Assembly (NCBI GenBank): GCA_016841525.1
Contig: JAENYZ010000004.1
Coordinates: forward strand, 124,001-188,000
Direction: 5' to 3'
Length of the DNA: 64,000 bases
DNA from: Anaerolineaceae bacterium
GTDB taxonomy: Bacteria > Chloroflexota > Anaerolineae > Anaerolineales > Anaerolineaceae
A program made the translations under genes and the position numbers. Numbering within the stretch: position 1 is the stretch's first letter; the number at the start of each line of letters is the position of its first letter. The notes below the pieces were generated by a model. The model saw only the letters and a program-made list of their open reading frames with translations, had not been told where the DNA came from and did not search any database. Shown piece after piece: positions 18,024-26,973 of the stretch.

Positions 18024-19300
18024 TGTCTACCTCAACGCAAGCAATCAAACACGAACGAATTTATGAGATTTCCCCAACCAGGAAACTGGTGATGGGTATC
18101 ATTGAAATAATCATCGGTGCCTTCATTTTCTTTGTCTTTGTTCAAACGGTATCAGGGGCTGCAAAGACAACTTTTGTAATGACCCCCGGCGGCATTGACA
18201 TTGGGAAAGTCGGCAACTGGGTTCTCCCCACAAGAATCACATTGATCCTGTTAGCTGTATTGGCACTGATCATTGGTGCTTATCAATTGATAAAAGGTTT
18301 TGGACGGTCAACAAACGCACTGGTTGGGCTTTGCGGTCTATTCCTGGTCTTCAGCTTCCTGACCTGGCAGACCGCTGACCAGTCGCTAAACCTGGCAGGG
18401 ATGCTGACAAGCGCTGTGCTTCTAGCTGTACCAATCACACTGGGTGCTTTTTCCGGGCTTTTATCCGAACGTGCAGGCGTCATCAACATTGCAATTGAGG
18501 GTTTGATGTTAATGGCAAGCATGGTAGGTGCACTAATCGGCAGCATCACACAAAATGCCTGGATCGGGTTATTGGGGGGCATCCTTGCTTCTGTCCTATT
18601 AGCAGGGATTCACGCAGTTCTTTCCATCAAATATCGGATTAACCAGGTCATTTCTGGCACTGTGATAAACATCTTCGCCGCAGGTATGACCGCATTTTTA
18701 TCACAAAAATTTTTACAGACAAATCAGGCATTGAACTCCCCACCATTATTTCCCAGAATACCCATACCTGGTTTAGCACATATCCCCGTCATCGGCCCAA
18801 TCTTCTTCAATACCAACATCTTCGTGTACATCATGTTCATCTTGCTGATCATCATCCAGGTCGCCCTTTTCTCCACACGCTGGGGACTGCGTTTGCGATC
18901 CGTTGGGGAGCACCCCAAGGCAGCAGACACACTGGGTATAAAAGTAAAACCGACACGTTATATGGCGGTTTTGCTAAGCGGTGTCGTTGCAGGAATTGGG
19001 GGAACCTTTTTCACCCTTGGATCTGTTGGTCGATTCGAGGAAGGGATTTCAGCCGGCAAAGGGTTTATTGGATTAGCGGCGATGATCTTTGGCAACTGGA
19101 CCCCCATTGGGTCCCTCGGTGCGGGTCTCTTATTTGGTTTTGCGGACGCAATCGGCTCCAAATTATCGCTTCTTGGCAGCAACATCCCTGCTCAGTTTAT
19201 GGGTATGACACCTTATCTGATCACGATGATTGTGCTGGCTGGCTTTATCGGCAAAGGACACGCACCTGCAGCCGATGGCGAACCTTACGAAAAAGAATAA
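18023..19300 (+). CDS. Nucleoside ABC importer permease 2
   Basis: The product is the second permease, YufQ/NupQ-like, 425 residues, which pairs with the preceding permease. Landmarks are LGAFSGLLSERAGVINIAIEG and the late GFIGLAAMIFGNWTP. It carries about 130 extra N-terminal residues with several hydrophobic helices before the conserved core, which the family often shows in shorter form. AGGAGG lies inside the end of the upstream gene, so translation is coupled. A strong terminator follows. Confidence 0.88.
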   Translation: MSTSTQAIKHERIYEISPTRKLVMGIIEIIIGAFIFFVFVQTVSGAAKTTFVMTPGGIDIGKVGNWVLPTRITLILLAVLALIIGAYQLIKGFGRSTNALVGLCGLFLVFSFLTWQTADQSLNLAGMLTSAVLLAVPITLGAFSGLLSERAGVINIAIEGLMLMASMVGALIGSITQNAWIGLLGGILASVLLAGIHAVLSIKYRINQVISGTVINIFAAGMTAFLSQKFLQTNQALNSPPLFPRIPIPGLAHIPVIGPIFFNTNIFVYIMFILLIIIQVALFSTRWGLRLRSVGEHPKAADTLGIKVKPTRYMAVLLSGVVAGIGGTFFTLGSVGRFEEGISAGKGFIGLAAMIFGNWTPIGSLGAGLLFGFADAIGSKLSLLGSNIPAQFMGMTPYLITMIVLAGFIGKGHAPAADGEPYEKE

Positions 19301-19326
19301 TCAAACAACCAATTCAAAATAATTAG

Positions 19327-19361
19327 AAACCCATTCGGTAATATTCGACCGAATGGGTTTT
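19327..19361 (+). terminator. Rho-independent terminator
   Basis: A 13-bp perfect stem (19327-19339 with 19348-19360) with an eight-base loop and a short T-tail ends the nucleoside importer operon. TATAAT at 19375-19380 just downstream may be the -10 of the next gene. Confidence 0.8.
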
Positions 19362-19412
19362 GGATTCTGATGAGTATAATAAAAATTGTCCTTTGAGAAA
19401 ATGAGGAAAAAT

Positions 19413-21635
19413 ATGAAAGAAGTCAAACCAATTTATCTCGACTACAACGCAACAACACCCATCGCTAAAGAAGTCGCTGACGAAATGGTGCCTTATCTTT
19501 ACAGTAATTTCGGAAACCCGTCCAGCAGCCATACCTATGGCGTCCAGGCAAAATCAGCGGTTGAAAAAGCGCGCTGGCAAACCGCTGTGGCGATTAACTG
19601 TCAGCCCAATGAGATCGTCTTCTCCAGCGGCGGCACCGAAAGCAACAACTACGCTATTCGAGGGTATGCCCTTGCAAACCGTGAACAAGGAAATCACATT
19701 ATCACCAGCCAAATTGAACACCCGGCGGTCCTGGAAGTATGCCGGCATCTTGAGACCCAGGGCTTTACGGTCACCTATTTACCTGTCGATCAATATGGTT
19801 TGGTAGATCCCCAAAGCCTGGAAGATGCAATATCACCCATTACCATTCTTGTAAGCATTATGCATGCCAATAACGAAGTTGGCTCGATCCAACCGATTCA
19901 AGAATTGGCTGAGATTGCTCATAAACACGGTGCTGCCTTTCACACCGATGCTGCGCAATCCCTGGGAAAAATCCCGGTTGATGTTAACGAATTAGACGTA
20001 GATTTGCTTTCCATAGCCGGGCATAAGCTGTATGCCCCCAAGGGAATTGGAGCCTTGTTTATCCGTGAAGGAACAGTTCTTAAAAAATTGATGTTCGGCG
20101 CAGATCATGAATCTAATCGCCGCCCCGGGACCGAAAACGTCCTTGAAATTGTTGGCCTGGGAAAAGCCTGCAAAATTGCAGCACGTGACCTGGAAAGCAA
20201 CATGAGCCGCTTTCAGGAGATGCGAGACCAATTGCATGAAGGGCTTAAAGAAAAGCTGCCCAAAAACAGCTTTATGCTCAATGGGCACCCAGATCTGCGC
20301 CTGCCCAATACCCTCAGCCTGGGGTTTTACATGGTTGAAGCCAATACCCTGCTCTCAGAAATCGGTGAGGAACTTGCGGCATCGGCGGGTGCCGCCTGCC
20401 ATTCGGATGACATTGACCTGTCCCACGTCCTTGAAGCCATGGATGTACCCATCGATTATGCTATGGGCACAGTGCGCTTCTCCGTTGGCAGGGGCACAAC
20501 CAGAGATGAGATTGACCGGGCAATTGAGATATTGACAAAGTCACTCAAAGCCTTGCTCCCCGACAGCACACCGGGCCAGACCGGTTTAGACAAAGACATC
20601 AAAGATATCAAGTTAACCCACTATACCCACGGCCTTGGCTGTGCCTGCAAATTACGTCCCCAGGCACTTGAGAAGGTGCTGGCAAACCTGCCGCCATCCT
20701 TCGATCCCAATGCCCTGGTCGACGCATCCACCAACGACGACGCAGCCGTATATAAATTAACAGATGACCTGGCGGTGGTCCAAACCGTGGATTTCTTTAC
20801 CCCCATTGTTGATGAACCCTACTGGTTTGGCGCCATTTCTGCTGCCAATTCCATTTCTGATATTTATGCAATGGGCGCTGAACCGATATTTGGGTTGAGT
20901 ATTGTCGGCTTCCCTTCCAACCGGTTGCCCCTGCGGGTTCTGGAAGAGATCTTGAAAGGTGCTCAAGAAAAAGCAAAAGAGGCTGGCATCAGCATCCTTG
21001 GTGGGCATACGGTGGATGATAACGAACCAAAATACGGCATGGCGGTCACTGGTCTTGTGCATCCTGAGAAAATCCTGCGCAATAGCACTGCAAAACCCGG
21101 TGATGCGCTCATACTTACAAAACCGCTGGGTTTAGGTATCATGGCAACTGCACTCAAACAAGGTTTTGTTGAACCAAAAGTTGAGAATAAAATCATTAAT
21201 ATCATGGCAACACTCAACAAAAAAGCTGCTGAAATCATGCGTGATTTTCCTGTTAATGCCTGTACTGACATCACTGGCTTCGGCTTGCTTGGGCATCTAC
21301 ACGAAATGACAACGGGGTCAAATGTTATTGCAGAAATCCAAATGAGCAGTATACCAATTCTTACTGAAGCTAGAAGGCTCGCAGAAATGGGTATTGTCCC
21401 AGGAGGAACAATCAATAATCTTGAATATGTTCGCCCACATATAAGTTTTGACAGAAATATTTCAAATGTTGACCAGCTCTTGCTTGCAGATGCGCAAACC
21501 TCTGGGGGCTTGTTAATTTGCTTGCCCGAAAGTGTTGCAGACAATTTCCTCAATCGTTTGTCTTCAATGGGTGTTAATGCTGCCAGGATCGGAATTGTTG
21601 AAAAAAAAGGCGATGGCCGAATTTTTGTAGATTAA
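19413..21635 (+). CDS. selD: Cysteine desulfurase-selenophosphate synthetase fusion
   Basis: The product has about 740 residues in two complete enzymes. Residues ~1-385 form a NifS/IscS-like PLP enzyme, with the PLP lysine K205 in AGHKLYAPKG and the mobile-loop cysteine C329 in SAGAACHSD. It would release selenium (or sulfur) from selenocysteine or cysteine. Residues ~400-740 form SelD, which makes selenophosphate from selenide and ATP. Its essential Cys/Lys site is GLGCACK (C410, C412, K413), so this is a cysteine and not a selenocysteine form. Further SelD blocks are DDAAVYKL, DFFTPIVDEPYWFG and CTDITGFGLLGHL. ATG 19413 with GAGG upstream is preferred over TTG 19386. The fusion would pass selenide directly between active sites. 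No selA, selB or Sec-tRNA gene is in the window. Confidence 0.93.
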   Translation: MKEVKPIYLDYNATTPIAKEVADEMVPYLYSNFGNPSSSHTYGVQAKSAVEKARWQTAVAINCQPNEIVFSSGGTESNNYAIRGYALANREQGNHIITSQIEHPAVLEVCRHLETQGFTVTYLPVDQYGLVDPQSLEDAISPITILVSIMHANNEVGSIQPIQELAEIAHKHGAAFHTDAAQSLGKIPVDVNELDVDLLSIAGHKLYAPKGIGALFIREGTVLKKLMFGADHESNRRPGTENVLEIVGLGKACKIAARDLESNMSRFQEMRDQLHEGLKEKLPKNSFMLNGHPDLRLPNTLSLGFYMVEANTLLSEIGEELAASAGAACHSDDIDLSHVLEAMDVPIDYAMGTVRFSVGRGTTRDEIDRAIEILTKSLKALLPDSTPGQTGLDKDIKDIKLTHYTHGLGCACKLRPQALEKVLANLPPSFDPNALVDASTNDDAAVYKLTDDLAVVQTVDFFTPIVDEPYWFGAISAANSISDIYAMGAEPIFGLSIVGFPSNRLPLRVLEEILKGAQEKAKEAGISILGGHTVDDNEPKYGMAVTGLVHPEKILRNSTAKPGDALILTKPLGLGIMATALKQGFVEPKVENKIINIMATLNKKAAEIMRDFPVNACTDITGFGLLGHLHEMTTGSNVIAEIQMSSIPILTEARRLAEMGIVPGGTINNLEYVRPHISFDRNISNVDQLLLADAQTSGGLLICLPESVADNFLNRLSSMGVNAARIGIVEKKGDGRIFVD

Positions 21636-21670
21636 CGAAAACTAATCATCACCCTGACATTAAACAAACC

Positions 21671-21709
21671 AAAAAAACATCAACTTCCTTGCAGGGGTTG
21701 ATGTTTTTT
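21671..21709. terminator. Bidirectional terminator
   Basis: AACATCAAC pairs with GTTGATGTT, flanked by a run of A on the left and a run of T on the right. It separates the convergent selD fusion and ABC permease genes and can serve both. Confidence 0.8.
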
Positions 21710-21748
21710 CGTTAATCTAGCAGGCCATTCAAAAGACAATAACAGAGA

Positions 21749-23407
21749 TTACATCGCCAAATCTTCATCTCTTGATAATCGATTGAAGACCAGCAAGGAT
21801 ATTACAGTCAAAACTGTTAAGATCGTTGCCAATGCTGCTGCAATGCCATAATTTCCACGGATGATCTGGGTGTAAATTTCGACGGTCAATGTCCTCGTAC
21901 GGGCGGTATACAGCAGAATTGCCGTCGACAGCTCACTGATCATTGTGATCCAGCTCAGGATAGCGCCAGAAATAATCCCAGCTGCCATCATGGGGATCGT
22001 AATCTTGTAGAAAGTGTTCAGTTTTGAGCTTCCTAAGCTCAGGGCAGCCTCTTCAATGCTCATTGGGATTTGCTGAAGTATGGCTGCTGTTGATCTGATT
22101 GTGTATGGCATTCTTCGGATAACCAAGCCAATCACCATGATTGCCAAGGTGCCGCTCAATATCAAAGGTGGCTTATTAAAGGCAATCAACAGTGTAATAC
22201 CAATGACCGATCCAGGAATAATATAGGGCACCATAGAAACAGAATCCAGGATTTTTGAGATCGGTCCCGAACGCCTCACGGAAATATAAGCCAGAAGAAC
22301 AGCCAGGAAAACAACAATAACCAGCGATATCGCAGGGATCACAACCGTGTTAGAAATGGCATTGCCAACCTTATCAAAAGCGTCTATGTAGCTCTGGAAA
22401 GAGTAACCCGGGGCAAAGGTTAAGCCTTGGACATTCTTAAAAGAGGTGTAGAAAATATATACCTGGGGCATGAAGGATGTACCTACCAACAGATAGGAGT
22501 AAACATGAATCAATATTCGTTTTATGCCCTGCGCCTCTTTGGGGCGAATCCTATTGATTGAGCTCATGGTGAAGGTCTTACGCATTGTAATATATTGCTG
22601 AGCCAGAAACACAATCGTCGTGATGATAATCGCGATAATTGAAATGGCAGCTGCAAAGCCGTCATCACCCCCGATTTCACTGATGAACTCATTAAATATG
22701 GTCACCGGGAAAGTCCGATACCCCTCGCCAATCAGCATGGGGGTACCAAAATCAGCCAATGCTCGCATAAAAACAAGGAGTCCTGCAGCAAATATTGTGG
22801 GAGAGATGAGCGGAATGATAATCTTAAAAAATCGCTTGATGCCTGAACAACCTAAATTTTCGCTTGCTTCCAACAGAGAATTGTCAACATTATTCAGTGC
22901 ACCTGTTACATACAGGAAGATCAGCGGGTAAAGCTGCAGTGATAATACAATCAGGATACCGTAAAATCCATAAATATCCGGGATGGTGATGCCCAGCGAA
23001 TTTTTGAAAAATAAGGTAATCACACCACTGCGACCTAAAAGCAAAATCCAGGAATAAGCACCGATAAATGGCGCTGACATGGAAGAGAGAATGATCAACA
23101 CTCTTAAAGTTGATTTACCTTTGATTTCATACCGGGTAAATATATACGCCAATGGTACACCAACAATCATGGTTAAGATGGTAACCGCTGTTGTGACTTT
23201 AAAGCTATTCCAAAGCGTATTGAAATAATAGGGTGTGCTGAAGAATTCAACAAAATAGTCAAGTGTGAACTTGCCCGTTTCCTTGTCCCGCACAGCTTGC
23301 GAAATTAAATTGGTCATAGGGAAAATTAGAAAAATCACGTAAAGAGCTAACACGCCTATGCTTATGAACGTCCAAAGATCAATTTTTTTCTTTCTATTCA
23401 TTGTCAT
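21749..23407 (-). CDS. Iron/phosphonate-type ABC importer permease (two fused domains)
   Basis: The product is a 552-residue permease with about twelve helices in two homologous halves, as in FbpB, AfuB and PhnV/ThiP-type systems. Each half carries an EAA loop: NSLLEASENLGCSGIKRFFKI in the first and SIEEAALSLGSSKLNTFYKI in the second. It overlaps the ATPase gene by one base (TAATG), so the two are coupled. ATG 23401 is an alternative start. The substrate cannot be read from the permease. Confidence 0.85.
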   Translation of the reverse strand: MTMNRKKKIDLWTFISIGVLALYVIFLIFPMTNLISQAVRDKETGKFTLDYFVEFFSTPYYFNTLWNSFKVTTAVTILTMIVGVPLAYIFTRYEIKGKSTLRVLIILSSMSAPFIGAYSWILLLGRSGVITLFFKNSLGITIPDIYGFYGILIVLSLQLYPLIFLYVTGALNNVDNSLLEASENLGCSGIKRFFKIIIPLISPTIFAAGLLVFMRALADFGTPMLIGEGYRTFPVTIFNEFISEIGGDDGFAAAISIIAIIITTIVFLAQQYITMRKTFTMSSINRIRPKEAQGIKRILIHVYSYLLVGTSFMPQVYIFYTSFKNVQGLTFAPGYSFQSYIDAFDKVGNAISNTVVIPAISLVIVVFLAVLLAYISVRRSGPISKILDSVSMVPYIIPGSVIGITLLIAFNKPPLILSGTLAIMVIGLVIRRMPYTIRSTAAILQQIPMSIEEAALSLGSSKLNTFYKITIPMMAAGIISGAILSWITMISELSTAILLYTARTRTLTVEIYTQIIRGNYGIAAALATILTVLTVISLLVFNRLSRDEDLAM

Positions 23408-24492
23408 TAGCCCTTCAATAAGAGGTTTCTAGCGCCATCAATTGAAAATACATTGATCTTGTGGGTTTTAATAGATAATGAGACCTCCTGCCCCACCTGT
23501 AAATTTTCTTCCAGCGAAGACTCCTGGATGATCTCAACCACTTGCTGGTTATGCTTCAGCTCAACAATTTGATGGGTATTCAACCCCAGGAAGTAATTGT
23601 CTCTTACAATACCTTTCAGGTCGGATGCGTTATCCTCATTATGCAGGACAAAATCCTCGGGTCTGACGGATAAAAGCACATCTGAGTCTTCATTTAGCTG
23701 AAGATTTTCGATTTGAAAGCTGTAATCCCCCAACTTGATCTGATGATCTCGCAAAGTATACTTTGCAATGATGAAGTTTGTCCGCCCAATAAAAGTCGAA
23801 ACAAACTGGTTGATGGGTCTGTGATAAATTTCCTGGGGTGTTCCAATCTGCTGAATGATCCCTGCATTCATAACTGCAATCCGATCTGAGATTGCCATGG
23901 CCTCTTCCTGGTCATGGGTTACGTAAACCGTTGTGATGCCGACTTCTTTTTGAATATCACGGATCACCTGGCGCATTTCCAACCTCAGTTTCGCATCGAG
24001 GTTAGATAAAGGTTCGTCCATTAATAAAACATCCGGCTTGATCACCAGCGCCCTGGCAAGCGCAACCCGCTGCTGCTGTCCACCAGAGAGGTGTTCTGGT
24101 TTTCTATCCCGATAATCATAGATTTGCATCAATTTGAGGAATTTGTCGGTTTCCATTTTAATCGCTGCTTTGTCATAATCTCGGTTTTTCAAACCAAATT
24201 CAACATTTTGTCGAACGGAATAATGCGGGAAAATCGCATAATTTTGAAAGACCATGCCAATATTGCGTTTGCTGACTTCCATATCATTTATTTTCTTATC
24301 ATTAAAGAAAAATGTCCCGCCTTCAATGGTGTTGAAGCCTGCGATCATTCTGAGAAGCGTTGTTTTACCACAACCAGAAGGTCCCAGGAGCGTAAACAAC
24401 TCTTTATCTTGGATATCCAGCGAAACATCCGAAATGACAGTAATATCGCCAAATTTTTTTATGGCATTATTAATTTTGATATTAACACTCAT
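23407..24492 (-). CDS. Iron/phosphonate-type ABC importer ATPase
   Basis: The product is a 361-residue single ABC domain with a C-terminal TOBE-like regulatory domain (from ~240), the plan of FbpC and PotA. Walker A is LGPSGCGKTTLL, the Q-loop is MVFQNYAIFPH, the signature is LSGGQQQRVALARAL, Walker B is VLLMDEPLSNLD and the switch histidine is in VYVTHDQEEA. It sits between the binding protein and the permease genes. A 264-bp gap to the binding protein holds no clear terminator. Confidence 0.9.
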   Translation of the reverse strand: MSVNIKINNAIKKFGDITVISDVSLDIQDKELFTLLGPSGCGKTTLLRMIAGFNTIEGGTFFFNDKKINDMEVSKRNIGMVFQNYAIFPHYSVRQNVEFGLKNRDYDKAAIKMETDKFLKLMQIYDYRDRKPEHLSGGQQQRVALARALVIKPDVLLMDEPLSNLDAKLRLEMRQVIRDIQKEVGITTVYVTHDQEEAMAISDRIAVMNAGIIQQIGTPQEIYHRPINQFVSTFIGRTNFIIAKYTLRDHQIKLGDYSFQIENLQLNEDSDVLLSVRPEDFVLHNEDNASDLKGIVRDNYFLGLNTHQIVELKHNQQVVEIIQESSLEENLQVGQEVSLSIKTHKINVFSIDGARNLLLKG

Positions 24493-24756
24493 GTGCTAAT
24501 CCCTCCAATTAAATATTTCAATCATTAATTTCATCTGCAAAATTGGAATTGAATGAAGTCTTAATGAACACGGCTTTGGAATATGGTGTCAGCCAAAACG
24601 TTGGCGTGAAAATTTTCCTCAAAAATTCAGTATTAATTTAGCTGAATCAAGCAAAAATTCTTAATGACAAAGCACAATCTTGCATGATAAAAACATCGGG
24701 AAGATGAATCTAACCAAAATAAAACAAGACTCACCTTCCCTTGAGTTCTACTAAAA

Positions 24757-25797
24757 CTACTGATTAGAAACCCAGATCTCCTTAAATCGATCTTGAATAG
24801 CCTCTTTATTTTGGTAAACATATTCCATATCTTCCTGAATCACGTTGATTTCAGAAAATGGAACCATATAAGCCGGTGTTTCAACATCTGCCATCACCGG
24901 CCTGTTGGTCAGTGTGGTACCAAATACATTTTGGATTTCTTCAGAGATAATAAGGTCGATGAACCGCTGTGCATTGAGCATGTTCTTTGCACCCTTAACA
25001 ATCCCGGAACCAGCGGGCAAATAAACAACGCCCTCTTCCATGTAAATCACTTCAACATCCGCGCCATCTCGCACCAGGGTTACACTGGGATCCTCGTAGG
25101 ACAGACCAACCGTATATTCCCCATCTCGAACACCTTTCCACACCGAGCTGGAGCTGTCGATGACAACAGTGTTAGCGAACAAATCTGCTACAAAAGCCCA
25201 GGCTTCTTCACTTTCGTAATCACCATCACCAATTGCAGCTAACATGTTTGTGAGGTGGGCATAGGCACTGGAAGATGCTGTTGGATTGGCGGAGACAATT
25301 TTGCCTGAGAGTTCAGGATTCAAAAGATCTTTATAACCATTAATCTCCATATCGCCAATCAAGCTCTTGTTGATCAGGATGATGCTTCCATCCAAAACAT
25401 AAGGTGTAATGAAGCCAGTCGTATTTCGATAGGCTTCCATAACTTTGCTGTCATTGGGCGAAACATATTTCTCAAACAGGTCTTCGTTGATCATGTATGT
25501 TGCGTAGGCGCCGCCGTAGACAACATCGGCATATGGGTTATTCACTTCGCCTTGCAAGCGCTTAAAAACCTCACCGGTGCCGGCTGAAATGACTTCAACT
25601 TCTACGCCGTACATTTCTTCAAAAACGGGAATTGTTGCATCAAGCAGGTTCTCGCTGTTTGGTGAGTAAATTACAAGTTTATCGGTTTCTTCAAGCGTCT
25701 CTTCCTCAGGCACTTCTTCAGAAACGGGGGGTTCTGTTGTGCAAGCTGTTACCAGGCTGATCAGTAAAATCATTAAAATCACTAACTTTTTGAACAT
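24757..25797 (-). CDS. Iron/phosphonate-type substrate-binding lipoprotein
   Basis: The product is a 346-residue extracytoplasmic binding protein with lipobox LVTAC and an acidic linker, of the AfuA/FutA/FbpA superfamily. Typical phrases are LVIYSPNSENLLDATIPVFE near the start, AGTGEVFKRLQGE, and GSGIVKGAKNMLNAQRFID late in the protein. The adjacent tyrosine pair that binds ferric iron in FbpA is not evident (the region reads GLSYEDPSVTLV), so an organic or phosphonate substrate is as likely as iron. It is the first gene of the minus-strand operon. Confidence 0.8.
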   Translation of the reverse strand: MFKKLVILMILLISLVTACTTEPPVSEEVPEEETLEETDKLVIYSPNSENLLDATIPVFEEMYGVEVEVISAGTGEVFKRLQGEVNNPYADVVYGGAYATYMINEDLFEKYVSPNDSKVMEAYRNTTGFITPYVLDGSIILINKSLIGDMEINGYKDLLNPELSGKIVSANPTASSSAYAHLTNMLAAIGDGDYESEEAWAFVADLFANTVVIDSSSSVWKGVRDGEYTVGLSYEDPSVTLVRDGADVEVIYMEEGVVYLPAGSGIVKGAKNMLNAQRFIDLIISEEIQNVFGTTLTNRPVMADVETPAYMVPFSEINVIQEDMEYVYQNKEAIQDRFKEIWVSNQ

Positions 25798-25889
25798 TTT
25801 CTACTCCTTTTAAACGATGGGGGATTTGTTGTGGGGGGGAATTAAAACTTCTCTCTTAAGCAACCTCCTACTCTTATATACTTTTTCTA

Positions 25890-25911
25890 CATTCAAGCGA
25901 ACGGTTGAATG
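25890..25911. promoter_or_regulatory. Candidate operator between divergent transporter genes
   Basis: CATTCAA (25890-25896) and TTGAATG (25905-25911) form a 7-bp inverted repeat with an eight-base spacer, about 93 bases upstream of the binding-protein start. It resembles a dimeric repressor site, but there is no direct evidence for a regulator. Confidence 0.2.
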
Positions 25912-26061
25912 CGAACAATTATATCATGAACTTACAAGGGCACTAATCAGTTCATCATGGATAAAAATGATATAACCCTGAGAAAATCTAGCTTGATACG
26001 ACTTTCATTACCCTATAATATAATTGAGTGTTGTCTACAAATCGATAAAAAGAGGTGCACA

Positions 26062-26973
26062 ATGTCTATTATAAAAACTTTGAATATTTCCAAAAGGTTT
26101 GGCGAAGTCCAGGCTGTTGATAATTTGAGTTTTGAAGTCCAGCCAGGAGAGATCTTTGGATTGTTAGGTCCAAACGGCGCCGGCAAAACCACCTCCATTC
26201 GGATGATTCTGGATATTTTTAAGCCCGATGAAGGTGAGATCAGAATATTAGGCGGTCCTATGACGGACGAGAAAAAGAATCGGATTGGTTACCTGCCAGA
26301 AGAACGCGGCCTTTACCAGGAAATCCCCCTGGAGCGCTGTTTAATCTTTCTGGCAGCACTCAAGGGATTGGATGAAGATCTGGCCGCCTCAAAGTTGAAG
26401 GATTACATGGAACATTTTGATCTCTACCAGTATCGCGATAAAAAGGTTAAAGAACTCAGCAAGGGTATGCAGCAAAAAGCACAGTTAATCACGACCCTTG
26501 TGCACGACCCGGAACTGATCATCATTGACGAACCCTTCACTTCATTGGACCCGGTCAATACTGAAATGGTCAAAGAATTGCTTCAATCCAAACGGGATGA
26601 AGGCAAAGCGATCATCATGTCCACGCATCAGATGAACCAGGTAGAAGAATTATGCGACCGCATCCTGTTAATTGATCATGGTCATCGAGTGCTGTATGGG
26701 ACTCTGCAAGAAATCCAGGGGAAATTTGCATCCAGGGACATCCTGGTAACGCCGCTCAACGAATTACCTCAAACCATTGAGGGCGTGCAAGAAATCAAGA
26801 AATTAAACGGCCGCTTCCGACTGACTCTTGAAGAGCATACCAAACCCAACTTGATATTACGAAACCTGATCAATTCAGGCGTTGAATTGACTGAATTCGA
26901 AGTTGCTGTTCCGCCATTGAATGAAATCTTTATCAAGGTTGTCAAAGAAAAAGCAGGAGGGGTAAATGACTAA
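26062..26973 (+). CDS. ABC exporter ATPase, NatA-like
   Basis: The product is a 303-residue ABC ATPase of the ABC-2 exporter class. It has Walker A LGPNGAGKTTSIRMI, an early PEERGLYQEIPL block, signature LSKGMQQKAQL and Walker B LIIIDEPFTSLDP, and a C-terminal ~80-residue extension typical of NatA. ATG 26062 with AGAGGTG upstream is chosen over ATG 25957, whose extra 35 residues are not conserved-looking. It overlaps the next gene by 8 bases. It energises the two membrane proteins that follow. Confidence 0.9.
   Translation: MSIIKTLNISKRFGEVQAVDNLSFEVQPGEIFGLLGPNGAGKTTSIRMILDIFKPDEGEIRILGGPMTDEKKNRIGYLPEERGLYQEIPLERCLIFLAALKGLDEDLAASKLKDYMEHFDLYQYRDKKVKELSKGMQQKAQLITTLVHDPELIIIDEPFTSLDPVNTEMVKELLQSKRDEGKAIIMSTHQMNQVEELCDRILLIDHGHRVLYGTLQEIQGKFASRDILVTPLNELPQTIEGVQEIKKLNGRFRLTLEEHTKPNLILRNLINSGVELTEFEVAVPPLNEIFIKVVKEKAGGVND

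Noticed and set aside
19386-19412. TTG start giving nine extra residues to the selD fusion
   Set aside because: ATG 19413 has a well-spaced GAGG, and the NifS-like domain begins right after it.
20963-21553. 196-codon frame antisense to selD
   Set aside because: The opposite strand encodes conserved SelD motifs in this interval.
24757-25797. Firm assignment as ferric iron-binding protein FbpA
   Set aside because: The tyrosine pair used by FbpA for iron is not evident, so the substrate was left open.
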